Shown: positions 42,214 to 51,365 of the stretch, in pieces | Position numbering within the stretch: position 1 is the stretch's first letter | Layout of the letters: every line of letters begins with the position of its first letter | DNA from: Streptomyces xinghaiensis S187 | GTDB taxonomy: Bacteria; Actinomycetota; Actinomycetes; Streptomycetales; Streptomycetaceae | DNA length: 64,000 nt | Assembly: GCF_000220705.2 (NCBI RefSeq) | Contig: NZ_CP023202.1 | Coordinates: forward strand, 372,001 to 436,000 | Direction: 5' to 3' | Position numbers and translations under genes: made by a program | Notes under the pieces: generated by a model | Seen by the model: only the letters and a program-made list of their open reading frames with translations | Told to the model about the DNA's origin: nothing | The model's database searches: none

Positions 42214-44076
42214 GTGCGCAGAAGACGAACCGGCGGCGCGGTCGGCGTACTCGCCGCGCTGTCCATACTGCTGACCGGTCTGACCGGTCTGACGGGCTAC
42301 GCGGCCGCCGGCGGCGAACCCGCCCCGCCGGCCGCCGGTCCCCCCGGGCAGGCCACGACGGCCACCAGCACGGTCGGCGGCGGCCCGGCGGCGGCCGCGA
42401 AGACCGTCCGGACCGCCATCGGCGAACGCGCGGCGAACACCACCACCATCACCACCGGAACCGGCACGGCCGACCCACCGGCCCGGCCGGAGGCGGCGGA
42501 CGACCTGTCCGGTGACATCGCCTTCTCCGTGCCGAGCGGCACCTTCGAGGGCGAGGTGTCCGTCGCCCTGGACACCGCCGTCACCGGGGCCGAGATCCGG
42601 TACACCACGGACGGGACCCTGCCCACGGCGGACTCGCCCCGCTACGCTGCCGGAACCCCCCTCCGGTTCACGGCGACCACGCAGCTCCGCGCGCAGTCCT
42701 TCGCGGACGGTGCCGCTCGCGGCGAGCCGGGCACCGCGATGTACATCGCCCGTTCCGTCGACGCCACCCACGACCTGCCGGTCATGGTCATGGACGCCTA
42801 CGGCGCGGGCGCACCCGGCCGCGACTACCAGGACGTCGCCACGCTGCTGATGGAGCCGGTGAGCGGGTCCGCCTCGCTCGGCGACGCGCCGGCGGTCTCC
42901 ACCCGGGCCGCGTTCCATCTGCGCGGGCAGTCCTCGGCGACCTTCGAGAAGGCCCCGTACCGGCTCGAACTCCGCGACAACGAGGACAAGGACGCCGACC
43001 ACGCCATGCTCGGCATGCCCGCCGACTCCGACTGGGTGCTGCGCGGCCCGTTCTCGGACAAGTCCCTCATCCACGACGCCTTCGTCTACAGCCTGGGCCG
43101 GGACATCGGGATGCAGGCACCGCGCTTCGAGTTCGTCGAGCTGTATGTCAACACCGACGGAGAGCCGCTGGCCGCCGACGACTACCGGGGCGTCTACATG
43201 CTCGTCGAGACGATCAAGGTGTCACCCGACCGGCTCGACATCACCCCGCTGCGGGACGCGGACGTGACGGAGCCCGCGGTCACGGGCGGCTACGTCTTCG
43301 CGTTCGAGTGGTTCGCGGCCGAGGAGCCGACGCTCCCGTGCACCGGCACCGGCTGCTGGCAGGACCTGGAGGTCAAGGTGCCGTCGTCGCTCCGGCCCGA
43401 GCAGCGGACCTGGCTGACGGAACATGTCCGGGCCTTCCACGACGCCCTGCGCGGGCCGGAGCCGTCCGATCCGCGGACCGGCTATCCCGCGTACATCGAC
43501 GTCGGCTCGTTCATCGACCAGATCATCGTCAACGAGCTGACCCGCGAGATGGACTCCTACATCCGCAGCCAGTACTTCCACAAGGACCGGGGCGGCAGGA
43601 TCACCGCCGGTCCGCTGTGGGACTACGACCTCTCCTTCGGCACCGGCGGCTATTTCGAGAACCATCTGACGGAGGGCTGGCAGTTCGAGCAGACCCGGCA
43701 GCCGGTGGCGAACGACTGGTTCATCCGGCTGATGGCCGACCCGGCGTTCGCCCGGCAGGCCGAGGCGCGCTGGCAGGAGCTGCGCCGGGGGCCGCTGTCC
43801 GACGAGCGGCTGAACAGCCGGATCGACGCGCTGGCCGCGCCGCTCGGCGACGCCGCGCGGCGCAACTTCGAGCGGTGGCCGAACCTCACCGATCCCGTGG
43901 TGGGCTTCTTCCAGACCCCGACCGCCGACACCTGGGAGGGGCAGGTGGAGTTCATGCGCGACTGGATGACGCGACGCGTCGCGTGGCTGGACACCTCCGG
44001 CTGGCAGCCGGGCGCGGAGCCCGCCCCGGAACGGGGTACGGGCGCGGTCCCGGGCTCGGGGGCCCAGCGGTACTGA
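42214..44076 (+). CDS. Secreted CotH-kinase protein with chitobiase-type domain, copy 2
   Basis: 620-aa tandem paralogue of the preceding gene. Same order: signal peptide (GVLAALSILLTGLTGLTGYAA), Thr/Pro-rich spacer, chitobiase-like domain (VSVALDTAVTGAEIRYTTDG), then CotH domain with FHLRGQSSATFEKAPYRLEL, LGMPADSDWVLRGPFSDK, GVYMLVETIKVSPDRLDI, NELTREMDSYIRS and GPLWDYDLSF. GTG start with GAGG at 42201. The downstream 18-bp hairpin ends the unit. Paired copies suggest different substrates or a heteromeric role (inference). Confidence 0.9.
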   Translation: MRRRRTGGAVGVLAALSILLTGLTGLTGYAAAGGEPAPPAAGPPGQATTATSTVGGGPAAAAKTVRTAIGERAANTTTITTGTGTADPPARPEAADDLSGDIAFSVPSGTFEGEVSVALDTAVTGAEIRYTTDGTLPTADSPRYAAGTPLRFTATTQLRAQSFADGAARGEPGTAMYIARSVDATHDLPVMVMDAYGAGAPGRDYQDVATLLMEPVSGSASLGDAPAVSTRAAFHLRGQSSATFEKAPYRLELRDNEDKDADHAMLGMPADSDWVLRGPFSDKSLIHDAFVYSLGRDIGMQAPRFEFVELYVNTDGEPLAADDYRGVYMLVETIKVSPDRLDITPLRDADVTEPAVTGGYVFAFEWFAAEEPTLPCTGTGCWQDLEVKVPSSLRPEQRTWLTEHVRAFHDALRGPEPSDPRTGYPAYIDVGSFIDQIIVNELTREMDSYIRSQYFHKDRGGRITAGPLWDYDLSFGTGGYFENHLTEGWQFEQTRQPVANDWFIRLMADPAFARQAEARWQELRRGPLSDERLNSRIDALAAPLGDAARRNFERWPNLTDPVVGFFQTPTADTWEGQVEFMRDWMTRRVAWLDTSGWQPGAEPAPERGTGAVPGSGAQRY

Positions 44077-44108
44077 TCCCGTCCCCGGGCCACACGGCCC
44101 GGCCCCCG

Positions 44109-44150
44109 GTGCCCCGGTGGCGGCGGCCCGCGCCGCCGCCACCGGGGCAC
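44109..44150. terminator. Strong hairpin after second CotH gene
   Basis: 18-bp perfect stem, arms 44109-44126 (GTGCCCCGGTGGCGGCGG) and 44133-44150, with loop CCCGCG. A strong terminator closing the DUF4956-VTC-CotH-CotH unit. Confidence 0.9.
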
Positions 44151-44291
44151 GCCCGGCGCGGTGTTGACCGACAACGCAGTAAGCGCATACTGGCGGACAG
44201 CGACGCGCGCCCGCGCCCCGCTCCGCGTCGCCGCTCCTGCGCACGGCCATTCCGCAACCCTCCCCCACACTGGTTCGGGAAAGTGGGACGT

Positions 44292-45416
44292 ATGCCCGGG
44301 ACCCCCCGTTCACCGCGCCGCGGCCTCGGTGCCGCCGTGCTGACCGGCACCCTCACCCTCCTCCTCGCGCTCCTCGCCGCGACCGCCGGACCCCCGGCCG
44401 CCGCCGGCCCCGGCCCGCGCCCCGGCGCCCCGCCGGGCGCCGGGGGCACGTCCGCCGCCGAGCCGTACGCCGGATACGTCTTCACGTACTTCACCGGTGA
44501 GGGCACCGCCGACGGCGAGCAGGTGCACATGGCGCTGAGCGACGGCAACGACCCGCTGCGCTGGCGGGAGCTGAACGGCGGCGCCCCGCTGCTCCGTTCC
44601 ACGCTCGGCGACCGCGGCGTGCGGGACCCGTTCCTCATCCGCTCCCCGCAGGGCGACCGCTTCTATCTGATCGCCACCGACCTGCGGATCCACGGCAACG
44701 GCGACTGGGACCGCGCCCAGCGCCACGGCAGCCGCTCCATCATGGTGTGGGAGTCGGCCGACCTGGTGAACTGGTCCCCGCAGCGGTCCGTCCGGGTCTC
44801 CCCGCCCACGGCCGGCAACACCTGGGCCCCGGAGGCGTACTGGGACGAGAGCCGCGGCCAGTACGTCGTCTTCTGGGCCTCCAAGCTGTACGCGGCCGAC
44901 GACCCGCAGCACACCGGCAGCAGCCACAACCGCATGATGTACGCGACCACGAAGGACTTCACCACCTTCAGCGAGGCCCGGGTCTGGCACGACCCGGGCC
45001 ACTCGGTGATCGACTCCACCGTGATCCGCCACGGGGGCGTCTACCACCGGTTCACCAAGGACGAGCGGAACCAGAGCCCGTCCGCCCCCTGCGGCAAGTT
45101 CATCACCCAGGAGCGCTCCACCGACCTGCTGGCCTCCTCGTGGAGCCCGGTGGCCGACTGCATCGGACGTGAGGGCGCGGCGGGCCCGGGGATCAGCCGC
45201 GGCGAGGGCCCGGCGGTGTTCAAGTCGAACACCGAGGAGAAGTGGTACCTGTTCATCGACGAGTTCGGCGGCCGCGGCTACGTGCCGTTCGAGACCACCG
45301 ACCTCGCTTCCGGCCGCTGGACGATGTCCCCCTCCTACGACCTCCCCGCCTCGCCGCGCCACGGCACCGTGGTCCCGGTCACCGGGGCCGAGTACGACCG
45401 CCTGGCCGCCCGGTAG
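44292..45416 (+). CDS. Secreted GH43-like glycosidase
   Basis: 374-aa exported five-bladed-propeller enzyme. Signal region LGAAVLTGTLTLLLALLAATAG. RGVRDPFLIRSPQGDRFYL carries the RDP motif with the likely base Asp; NTWAPEAYWDESRGQYVVFW carries the APE motif with the acid Glu; the later pKa-modulating Asp is in GHSVIDSTVIRH; GEGPAVFKSNTEEKWYLFID follows. GH43 enzymes hydrolyse arabinose or xylose linkages in plant polymers. The ATG is preceded by AAGTGGGA. The stop lies 22 bases from the stop of the AraC gene on the other strand. Confidence 0.86.
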   Translation: MPGTPRSPRRGLGAAVLTGTLTLLLALLAATAGPPAAAGPGPRPGAPPGAGGTSAAEPYAGYVFTYFTGEGTADGEQVHMALSDGNDPLRWRELNGGAPLLRSTLGDRGVRDPFLIRSPQGDRFYLIATDLRIHGNGDWDRAQRHGSRSIMVWESADLVNWSPQRSVRVSPPTAGNTWAPEAYWDESRGQYVVFWASKLYAADDPQHTGSSHNRMMYATTKDFTTFSEARVWHDPGHSVIDSTVIRHGGVYHRFTKDERNQSPSAPCGKFITQERSTDLLASSWSPVADCIGREGAAGPGISRGEGPAVFKSNTEEKWYLFIDEFGGRGYVPFETTDLASGRWTMSPSYDLPASPRHGTVVPVTGAEYDRLAAR

Positions 45417-45437
45417 GGGCGCGCGGGCACGACCGGG

Positions 45438-46469
45438 TCAGGTTGCGGCCGCCTCCGGGGCCGCCGCGGCCGGGCCGCCGGGCGGGGTGCCCGCGCCACG
45501 CGGGGCCAGGGCCAGCTGCCGGTAGGCGCTGGGCGGCAGGCCGTAGGTGGCACGGAAGCTGCGGGTGAAGTCGCCGGGGCGGGTGAATCCCCAGCCGGCG
45601 GCGATGGCCCGGATGGGACGGGACCGCTGGCGCGGGTCGGCCAGGTCCCGGCAGGCGTGTTCGAGGCGCTGGCGCCGGACGAAGGCGGCGACCGTGGTGC
45701 TCTGCTGCTGGAAGAGCCGGTGCAGGGAGCGGAGGGAGATGTGGTGGGCGCCGGCGATGCGGGCCGCTGTCAGCAGCGGGTCGCCCAGATGCTGCTGGAT
45801 GAAGGTGTGGATGTGCAGGGTGAGGGCCTGCCGGCGGTTCTCGTCGGGGAGGTCCGCGGACTCGGCGAGGCACTGCGTGACGGTGGCCGCGAACAAGTCG
45901 CGTAAGACGGCCGACAGTCCGGCGGTGTCGGCGGGACCGTACTGGTCGGCCCGGCCGGTCACCTGGGTGAGGAACTGGACGAGCAACTCGGCGAAGCCCT
46001 TGTCCCCCGGGATGCGGACGGCGGTCATGCGGTCCGCGGCCCCGGCCGGCAGCGGCACGAGACGCTTGGGGATCTGCGCGACGATGTGTCTCGCGCGCCC
46101 GGACGGGGCGGAGACCCGCCCGTGGAAGGGCCGGGAGGAGTCGTAGAACACCAGGTCGCCACCGCGCAGTTCGGCGTTCCGGCCGGACTGGGAGAGCTGC
46201 ATCCTCCCGCTCAGCGGGAGGGAGAGCTGATAGCACTCCGGGTCCGCGCCGCGGATCAGTTCGGGCGTGCGCGCGATGCTCAGCGGCTGGACCGTGAGGG
46301 CGGTGATCCGGGCGCTGCCGAGTTCCAGGACGTCGGCGCTCGCCTCGAAGTCGCCGGTATGGCCGCTGCGCACCACGACGGGCAGCAGCGCGGCCCGCGC
46401 CTTCTCGTACCACCAGGTGAAGCGTTCGGCTGCGGGAAGGCCCTCGGTCGTCAGGCGTGTCACGATCAT
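45438..46469 (-). CDS. AraC-family transcriptional regulator
   Basis: 343-aa regulator. N-terminal AraC-binding-like (cupin) domain with LPLSGRMQLSQSGRNAELRGGDLVFYDSS; C-terminal double HTH with LLTAARIAGAHHISLRSLHRLFQQQ and IRAIAAGWGFTRPGDFTRSFRATYGLPPSAYR. CAAGGGAGCAC precedes the ATG. The convergent GH43 gene and divergent lipoprotein gene are possible targets. Confidence 0.92.
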   Translation of the reverse strand: MIVTRLTTEGLPAAERFTWWYEKARAALLPVVVRSGHTGDFEASADVLELGSARITALTVQPLSIARTPELIRGADPECYQLSLPLSGRMQLSQSGRNAELRGGDLVFYDSSRPFHGRVSAPSGRARHIVAQIPKRLVPLPAGAADRMTAVRIPGDKGFAELLVQFLTQVTGRADQYGPADTAGLSAVLRDLFAATVTQCLAESADLPDENRRQALTLHIHTFIQQHLGDPLLTAARIAGAHHISLRSLHRLFQQQSTTVAAFVRRQRLEHACRDLADPRQRSRPIRAIAAGWGFTRPGDFTRSFRATYGLPPSAYRQLALAPRGAGTPPGGPAAAAPEAAAT

Positions 46470-46833
46470 TGTGCTCCCTTGTCCGGGCCACGGTGCTGTC
46501 GTCGGTGACCGGGGCCGCGGGTCCGCCGGCGGACGCGGGGGGTCGGGCCCGCGCCGCACGATGACCGGCGAGCGACCACAGTGACCGGTCGTGGGTTGCC
46601 CACGCGGCCCGGTCGGCAAACGCGCCGGTCGGGGCAGTGCCGGGGCAGTGACCGGAGAACACGGCGGCCGGGTCACGGGCCGCGCCCCCGGCTGGCGCTC
46701 GGTGCGCAGGGGCTGGCGCTGGGTGCTCAGCAGCCGGGGCGCCCCCTCCCCGAGACTCGTCCCGCAGGCACCGGTGATCCCACGCCTCACGGGCGTGACA
46801 CGGGTCCGGGCTGTTCGCTCCGGGGGGTGGCAC
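46470..46833. other. Divergent intergenic region, AraC to lipoprotein gene
   Basis: 364 bases without a supported gene. It should contain both divergent promoters. No clear AraC direct repeat was found by eye. Confidence 0.4.
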
Positions 46834-47790
46834 ATGATTCCACGGCTTCGCGCCGCGGTGGGCAAGGGCTTGGCGGCCGCATGCGCGGGGGTGGTTCTCA
46901 CCACCACGGCCCTGCTGTCGGGATGCGGCCGGGCGGACGCCGGCGCGGCGGCGGACGGCCCGGCGGCCGCCCGGGCGGCCGGCACGATGCCCCGGGAACT
47001 GACCCCGGCCGAGCAGGCCGTGGTGGAGCGGGGCGAGGAACGGCTCGTCGGGTCCTGCATGCGGAAGAAGGGCTTCCGGTACTGGCCCGGGCGCGTGGCC
47101 GGCGCCGCCGAGCGGCAGGGCCACGGTTACGTCCTGCACGACGTGGACTGGGCGGAGCGGCACGGGTACGGCGGCCGGTTCGCCGCCGAGGCGGAGAAGG
47201 CCCGGCTCGCCGACCGGAACACCGCGTACGCCCGGTCCCTGCCGAAGGCCGAACTCATCCGCTACAGCAAGGCGCTCGACGGCACCCCGGAGCAGGGGGT
47301 GGTCAGCGTCGAACTGCCGGCGGGCGGCACCGTCCAGACCTTGCGCGGCGGCTGTCTGGAGACCGCCGCGGAGCGGCTGTACGGCGACTTCCCGGCCTGG
47401 TTCCGCGCCAAGAAGACCGCCACCGGGGTGGCGCCCCTGTACACCCCGGGCATCCTCGCGGACGAGCGCTTCCGGCGCGCGCTCCGGGCCTGGGCGTCCT
47501 GTATGCGGGAGGCCGGTCACCCGTACGCCGGGCCGCCCGAGATCCGCGAGAAGCTGCCCGCCCTCACCCGCGGCATGGACGCCGCCGAAGCGCACGCCGC
47601 GGAAGTGGAGCTCGCCGTCGCCGAGGCCACCTGCGCGACGGACACACCCCTGTACCGCACCGCACGCGCGCTCGACCGCGAGTACCGGGCGGAGAAGCTC
47701 GGGCGGTACCGCGACGAGATCGCCGCCCACCGGCGCATGGGCCTCACCGCGCTGAAGCGGGCGAGGGCCCTCCCGGGCGCGGCGGACTGA
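46834..47790 (+). CDS. Lipoprotein of unknown function
   Basis: 318-aa protein with lipobox LLSGC (acceptor Cys in TTTALLSGCGRAD). Mature part is helical and charged, with Cys in VGSCMRKKGF, RGGCLET, WASCMREAGH and EATCATD that could pair as disulfides. A repeated pattern (SCMRKKGFRYWP against SCMREAGHPYAGP) suggests an internal duplication. GGGGGGTGG precedes the ATG. No family recognised. Confidence 0.75.
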   Translation: MIPRLRAAVGKGLAAACAGVVLTTTALLSGCGRADAGAAADGPAAARAAGTMPRELTPAEQAVVERGEERLVGSCMRKKGFRYWPGRVAGAAERQGHGYVLHDVDWAERHGYGGRFAAEAEKARLADRNTAYARSLPKAELIRYSKALDGTPEQGVVSVELPAGGTVQTLRGGCLETAAERLYGDFPAWFRAKKTATGVAPLYTPGILADERFRRALRAWASCMREAGHPYAGPPEIREKLPALTRGMDAAEAHAAEVELAVAEATCATDTPLYRTARALDREYRAEKLGRYRDEIAAHRRMGLTALKRARALPGAAD

Positions 47791-47873
47791 TCGATCCCCC
47801 AGGACTCCCCCGGCCGTCCAGCCGCGGGGCGCACCGATCCACGGAGACCCACCAGCAGAAGGAGCACCACACC

Positions 47874-48347
47874 ATGCGCAAAATCCCCGCCGTCCTCGCC
47901 ACGCTCGCCCTGGCGGCTCTCGGAGCGGCCGTTCCCGCGACCACCGCGCAGGCGGCCCCCACCGGTGCGCTCGCCGGCTGCGCGGACGCCTGGCCCTCGG
48001 CGACCTCCGGCTACTTCTACGCGTACTCCGGTTACGGCTGCAGCGGCTTCCTCGGAAAGGCCTATGGCAACGACTCCAACTGGGGTGACAGCGGCGGCTC
48101 GTTCCAGGGCGGCGACACCAACAGCGCGAGCTCGATCCTCCACAAGGGGACGTCCGGGAGCGCCGTCGCGGTCTACAACGGCACCGGTACCGGCTGGACC
48201 GGCGGCTACGCCTGCATCGCCAAGTCCGAGTACTACGTCAGCGACCTGAGCGACAACTACTTCACCAGCGGGGCGAAGGCCGACAACGCCATCAGCTCCC
48301 ACCGGTGGGTGTCCAACGCCGCGTGCAACGGGAACTGGCTCACCTGA
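47874..48347 (+). CDS. Secreted I36/crystallin-like small protein
   Basis: 157-aa exported protein: signal peptide MRKIPAVLATLALAALGAAVPATTAQA; mature Gly/Ser/Tyr/Asn-rich part with Cys in GCADAWPS, YGCSGF, YACIAK and AACNGNW (two probable disulfides). The crystallin-like sheet pattern (YFYAYSGYGCSGFLGKAYG) suits the peptidase-inhibitor I36 group. GAAGGAG precedes the ATG by 9 bases. 83 bases after the lipoprotein gene. Confidence 0.75.
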   Translation: MRKIPAVLATLALAALGAAVPATTAQAAPTGALAGCADAWPSATSGYFYAYSGYGCSGFLGKAYGNDSNWGDSGGSFQGGDTNSASSILHKGTSGSAVAVYNGTGTGWTGGYACIAKSEYYVSDLSDNYFTSGAKADNAISSHRWVSNAACNGNWLT

Positions 48348-48375
48348 TCCCTCCCCGCGGGCCCGGCCCGTCCGG

Positions 48376-48408
48376 CGCCCCGGCAGGCGGAGTCCGCCTG
48401 CCGGGGCG
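48376..48408. terminator. Terminator hairpin after I36-like gene
   Basis: CGCCCCGGCAGGCGGA (48376-48391) and TCCGCCTGCCGGGGCG (48393-48408) form a 16-bp perfect stem with a one-base centre. Confidence 0.85.
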
Positions 48409-48629
48409 TCCCCGCGTCCCCTGGAGCGGCCGGGGCGGCGACCGGCCGCGCGCCCCGGGGCACCGCGCCGGCGGCGGCTGAAAATTTCAACTCGCCGCGG
48501 GCGGAGGGTCGCTGCCGCCTACAATCGCCAGCGAGTCCACCGGCCGCCGGCCGGAGCGGAAGACGGGGGGATCGCCGACTCGCGGGTGGCAGCGGACCAG
48601 CCGCCTCAGCGAAGGGAAGGCTGGCAACG

Positions 48630-49193
48630 ATGCCTGTTGGGCGGCACAAGAACGCGGAGCGGTCGCACCGGCGGTGGCGCGGGCGCCTGCTGCCGGCCAC
48701 CGGAGTCGCGGCCCTGGCGCTGCTGGCGTTCGCCCTGGTCCGGATGCTGGGTGCCCCGATCGACCCGCCGGAGTCCCCGACGATCCAGGCGAAACCCAGC
48801 CCGGTGCCGTCCGCCACCACGACCGTGACCGCCCGGCCCTCCCCCGCGCCCGTGATCACCACCACCGTCCCGCCGACGGCCCCGCCACCGCGGATCGCGC
48901 CGAGTTCCGCCCCGCCGTCCGCGCCGTCCCCGCCGGAGGCCGGCGGTCCGTCGGGGACGGCGGGCACCGGGGACGCCGGCCGGACGATGCGGCGCGGCGA
49001 CGAGGGGGCCGAAGTACTGCGCCTGCAGGAGCGGTTGCGCGAGGTAGGGGTCCAGACGGCTCCGCTCAACGGCACCTACGACCAGCCGACCGAGGCCGCG
49101 GTGCAGAACTACCAGTCCATGCGCCGTATCGAGGCCGACCCGCCGGGCGTGTACGGGCCGGCCACCCGCAGCGCCCTGGAGGCCGAGACCTGA
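48630..49193 (+). CDS. Membrane-anchored peptidoglycan-binding-domain protein
   Basis: 187-aa protein. Basic start (MPVGRHKNAERSHRRWRGR), one TM (LLPATGVAALALLAFALVRML), a long Pro/Ser/Thr-rich wall-spanning linker, then a C-terminal PG_binding_1 domain (MRRGDEGAEVLRLQERLREVG, NGTYDQPTEAAVQNYQ, GVYGPATRSALE). Start ATG with AAGGAAGG region upstream. Likely attached to the wall; partner function unknown. Confidence 0.85.
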   Translation: MPVGRHKNAERSHRRWRGRLLPATGVAALALLAFALVRMLGAPIDPPESPTIQAKPSPVPSATTTVTARPSPAPVITTTVPPTAPPPRIAPSSAPPSAPSPPEAGGPSGTAGTGDAGRTMRRGDEGAEVLRLQERLREVGVQTAPLNGTYDQPTEAAVQNYQSMRRIEADPPGVYGPATRSALEAET

Positions 49194-49215
49194 CGGGTCA
49201 CGGCGGGCGGGGCCG

Positions 49216-49230
49216 GCCCGGGTTCCGGGC
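49216..49230. terminator. Short hairpin between convergent genes
   Basis: GCCCGG-GTT-CCGGGC in the 43-base gap between the convergent peptidoglycan-binding and histidine-kinase genes; short but symmetric. Confidence 0.4.
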
Positions 49231-49236
49231 GGCGGT

Positions 49237-50646
49237 TCAGGTCTCCCCCGTGCCGCCGCCGGCCGCGTTCCGGGGCGGGCCGCCGCTCGCGTTCCGGTGG
49301 CCGCTCCGCCCCGGCCACCGGTGGCCGTTGCCGCTCGCGTCCACGGCCCCGCCGTCCGGTACGGGTCCGAAGACCATCGTGACCCGGGCCCCGCCCCACG
49401 GACTCCGGTCGACGACCAGGCGTCCCCCGGCGGCCTCGGCCGCCTTGGCGGCGATGTCCAGCCCCAGGCCGCTCGACCCGCCCTCGCTCGCGCCGCGGGC
49501 CGCCGCGAGGGCCGGGCTCTCGATGCCCGGCCCGGCGTCCTCCACCACGAGGCGGGGGGCGCCCGACAGCACACCCGCCTGCACCCCGCAGCCCGTGCCC
49601 GGCGGCGTGTGCCGGAAGACGTTGCCCAGCAGCGCGTCGAGCGCCGCGGTCAGGTCGTCCGCGGGGAGGTCCACCGGCAGCGGGCCGCGTCCCAGCCACA
49701 CCCGGCACTCCCGGCCCTGCGCCTCGGCCAGCGCCGACCAGAACTCCATCCGGCCGCCCACCACCGCGGGCAGGTCGCTGGACGCGCGGCCGGGCAGCCG
49801 CTCCCGGGCCGGTCCGCTCCGGGTGGTGCTGATCAGGCTCGTCACCTCGCGGTCCAGGGCCGTCAGCCCGGCCCGGAGGCGGGAGTCGGCGGGGACGGCG
49901 AGCAGGTCCGCCTCCAGCCGCAGGGCCGTCAGCGGTGTGCGCAGCCGGTGCGAGAGGTCGGCCAGCAACTCCCGTTCGGCGCGCATCAGTTCGTCGATGC
50001 GGTCGGCCATGGCGTTGAAGGCCCGGCCCACGCGCCGGACCTCGACCGGGCCCTCGACCGCGACACGCCCGCGGAAATCCCCCTCGCCCACCGCCGCGGC
50101 GGCCCGCGCCAGCTCCGTGGCGGAGCGGTTGAGCCGGCGCGCCATGCGGTCGGCGCCGGTCACCGAGATCAGGGTCAGCGCGGCCACGGCCCCGGCGAGC
50201 AGCAGCCAGGCCGTGAGCACGCCCTCGGAGCGTTCCTCCTCCCGTACCGCCGACTCGACCACGGCCGTCCCGCCGTCCGGCAGGGAGACCGGCAGCAGCA
50301 GGACCTCCTCGCGGCCCGGTGGCCGGACCCACAGGGCGCGCCGCTGCTCCGCCGCCCGCTCGGCGTACGCGGCCGGGGCGGGGCAGCGGCCCACCACGCC
50401 GCCGCCGAGGCGGACGCAGGTGGACAGCGCGTCGTCGCCGGAGCTGCGCCAGGCGGCGGCGAGTTCGCTCCGCCGCTGGGTGGCGCCGAGGACGGTGACC
50501 AGGGTCGCCGCCCGCCGTTCCGAGGTCTGCTGCGCCCGTTCGGCCGCCTGCTGGCGGGCGAAGAACGCCAGCGGCAGCGCGAAGGCGAGGGCGGTGAGCA
50601 GGGAGATGCCGAGGGAGAGCCGGGCGTGCCAGCCTCGCAGCGTCAT
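49237..50646 (-). CDS. Sensor histidine kinase
   Basis: 469-aa kinase. TM1 LSLGISLLTALAFALPLAFF, extracellular domain with two Cys (STCVRLGG, GRCPAPAA), TM2 VLTAWLLLAGAVAALTLISV, HAMP, H-box LLADLSHRLRTPLTALRLEAD, N-region LLGNVFRHTPPGTG, G1 VEDAGPGIES and G2 GSSGLGLDIA. It ends with a Gly/Asn/Arg-rich tail. The ATG is preferred over a GTG 12 bases upstream because GGTGG then spaces correctly. It follows the regulator gene by about 20 bases. Confidence 0.9.
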   Translation of the reverse strand: MTLRGWHARLSLGISLLTALAFALPLAFFARQQAAERAQQTSERRAATLVTVLGATQRRSELAAAWRSSGDDALSTCVRLGGGVVGRCPAPAAYAERAAEQRRALWVRPPGREEVLLLPVSLPDGGTAVVESAVREEERSEGVLTAWLLLAGAVAALTLISVTGADRMARRLNRSATELARAAAAVGEGDFRGRVAVEGPVEVRRVGRAFNAMADRIDELMRAERELLADLSHRLRTPLTALRLEADLLAVPADSRLRAGLTALDREVTSLISTTRSGPARERLPGRASSDLPAVVGGRMEFWSALAEAQGRECRVWLGRGPLPVDLPADDLTAALDALLGNVFRHTPPGTGCGVQAGVLSGAPRLVVEDAGPGIESPALAAARGASEGGSSGLGLDIAAKAAEAAGGRLVVDRSPWGGARVTMVFGPVPDGGAVDASGNGHRWPGRSGHRNASGGPPRNAAGGGTGET

Positions 50647-50668
50647 GGCGTCCGCCACCCCCGTGAGG

Positions 50669-51346
50669 TCATGACCGGGGCGCTTCGAGCCGGAGTCCGA
50701 CGCCCCGCACGGTGTGCAGGTAGCGGGGGGCGGCGGCGGTCTCCCCCAGCTTGCGGCGGAGCCAGAAGAGGTGGACGTCGATGGTGCGTTCGTAGACGTC
50801 GCTGCCGCGCCAGACCTCGGTCAGCAGTTCGCGGCGGGTGACGACCGCGCCCGCGCGCCGGGCCATGTAGGCGAGCAGGTCGAATTCGCGCCGGTTCAGT
50901 TCGATGGTCTTCCCCTCCAGGGTGACGCCGCGCGCCTGGAGGTCGAGGACGAGGTCGCCCACCTGGAGCCGGGAGGGAGGGGCCTGTCCGGACCTCCGCA
51001 GCACGGCGTGCACCCGGGCGGCCAGCTGCTCGCTGGAGAACGGTTTCACCAGGTAGTCGTCGGCGCCGTCGCGCAGCAGCCGGACGATCTCCGCGTCCTC
51101 GTTCCGCGCGGTCGCGATGATGACGGGGACGCGGCTGACGGCCCGCAGCATCCGCAGCACCTGGCTGCCGTCCAGATCGGGCAGTCCGAGGTCGAGCACG
51201 ACGAGATCGGGAACGGGCGGGGTGATGCGGCGCATCAGCTCGATGGCGGTGCCGACCGCCGTGACGTCGTAGCCCGCGGCGGTGAGGGAGCGGGTGAGCA
51301 CGTCACGGACGAGGTCGTCGTCCTCGACTACCAGTACCGTGGGCAT
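50669..51346 (-). CDS. OmpR-family response regulator
   Basis: 225-aa regulator. Receiver: VEDDDLVRD, Asp in VVLDLGLPDLDG, Lys in YLVKPFS. wHTH: ELNRREFDLLAYMA, YERTIDVHLFWLRRKLG, TVRGVGLRLE. Start ATG gives MPTVLVVEDD. Pairs with the kinase downstream. Confidence 0.94.
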   Translation of the reverse strand: MPTVLVVEDDDLVRDVLTRSLTAAGYDVTAVGTAIELMRRITPPVPDLVVLDLGLPDLDGSQVLRMLRAVSRVPVIIATARNEDAEIVRLLRDGADDYLVKPFSSEQLAARVHAVLRRSGQAPPSRLQVGDLVLDLQARGVTLEGKTIELNRREFDLLAYMARRAGAVVTRRELLTEVWRGSDVYERTIDVHLFWLRRKLGETAAAPRYLHTVRGVGLRLEAPRS

Positions 51347-51365
51347 GCCGGAACGGTAGACGAAC

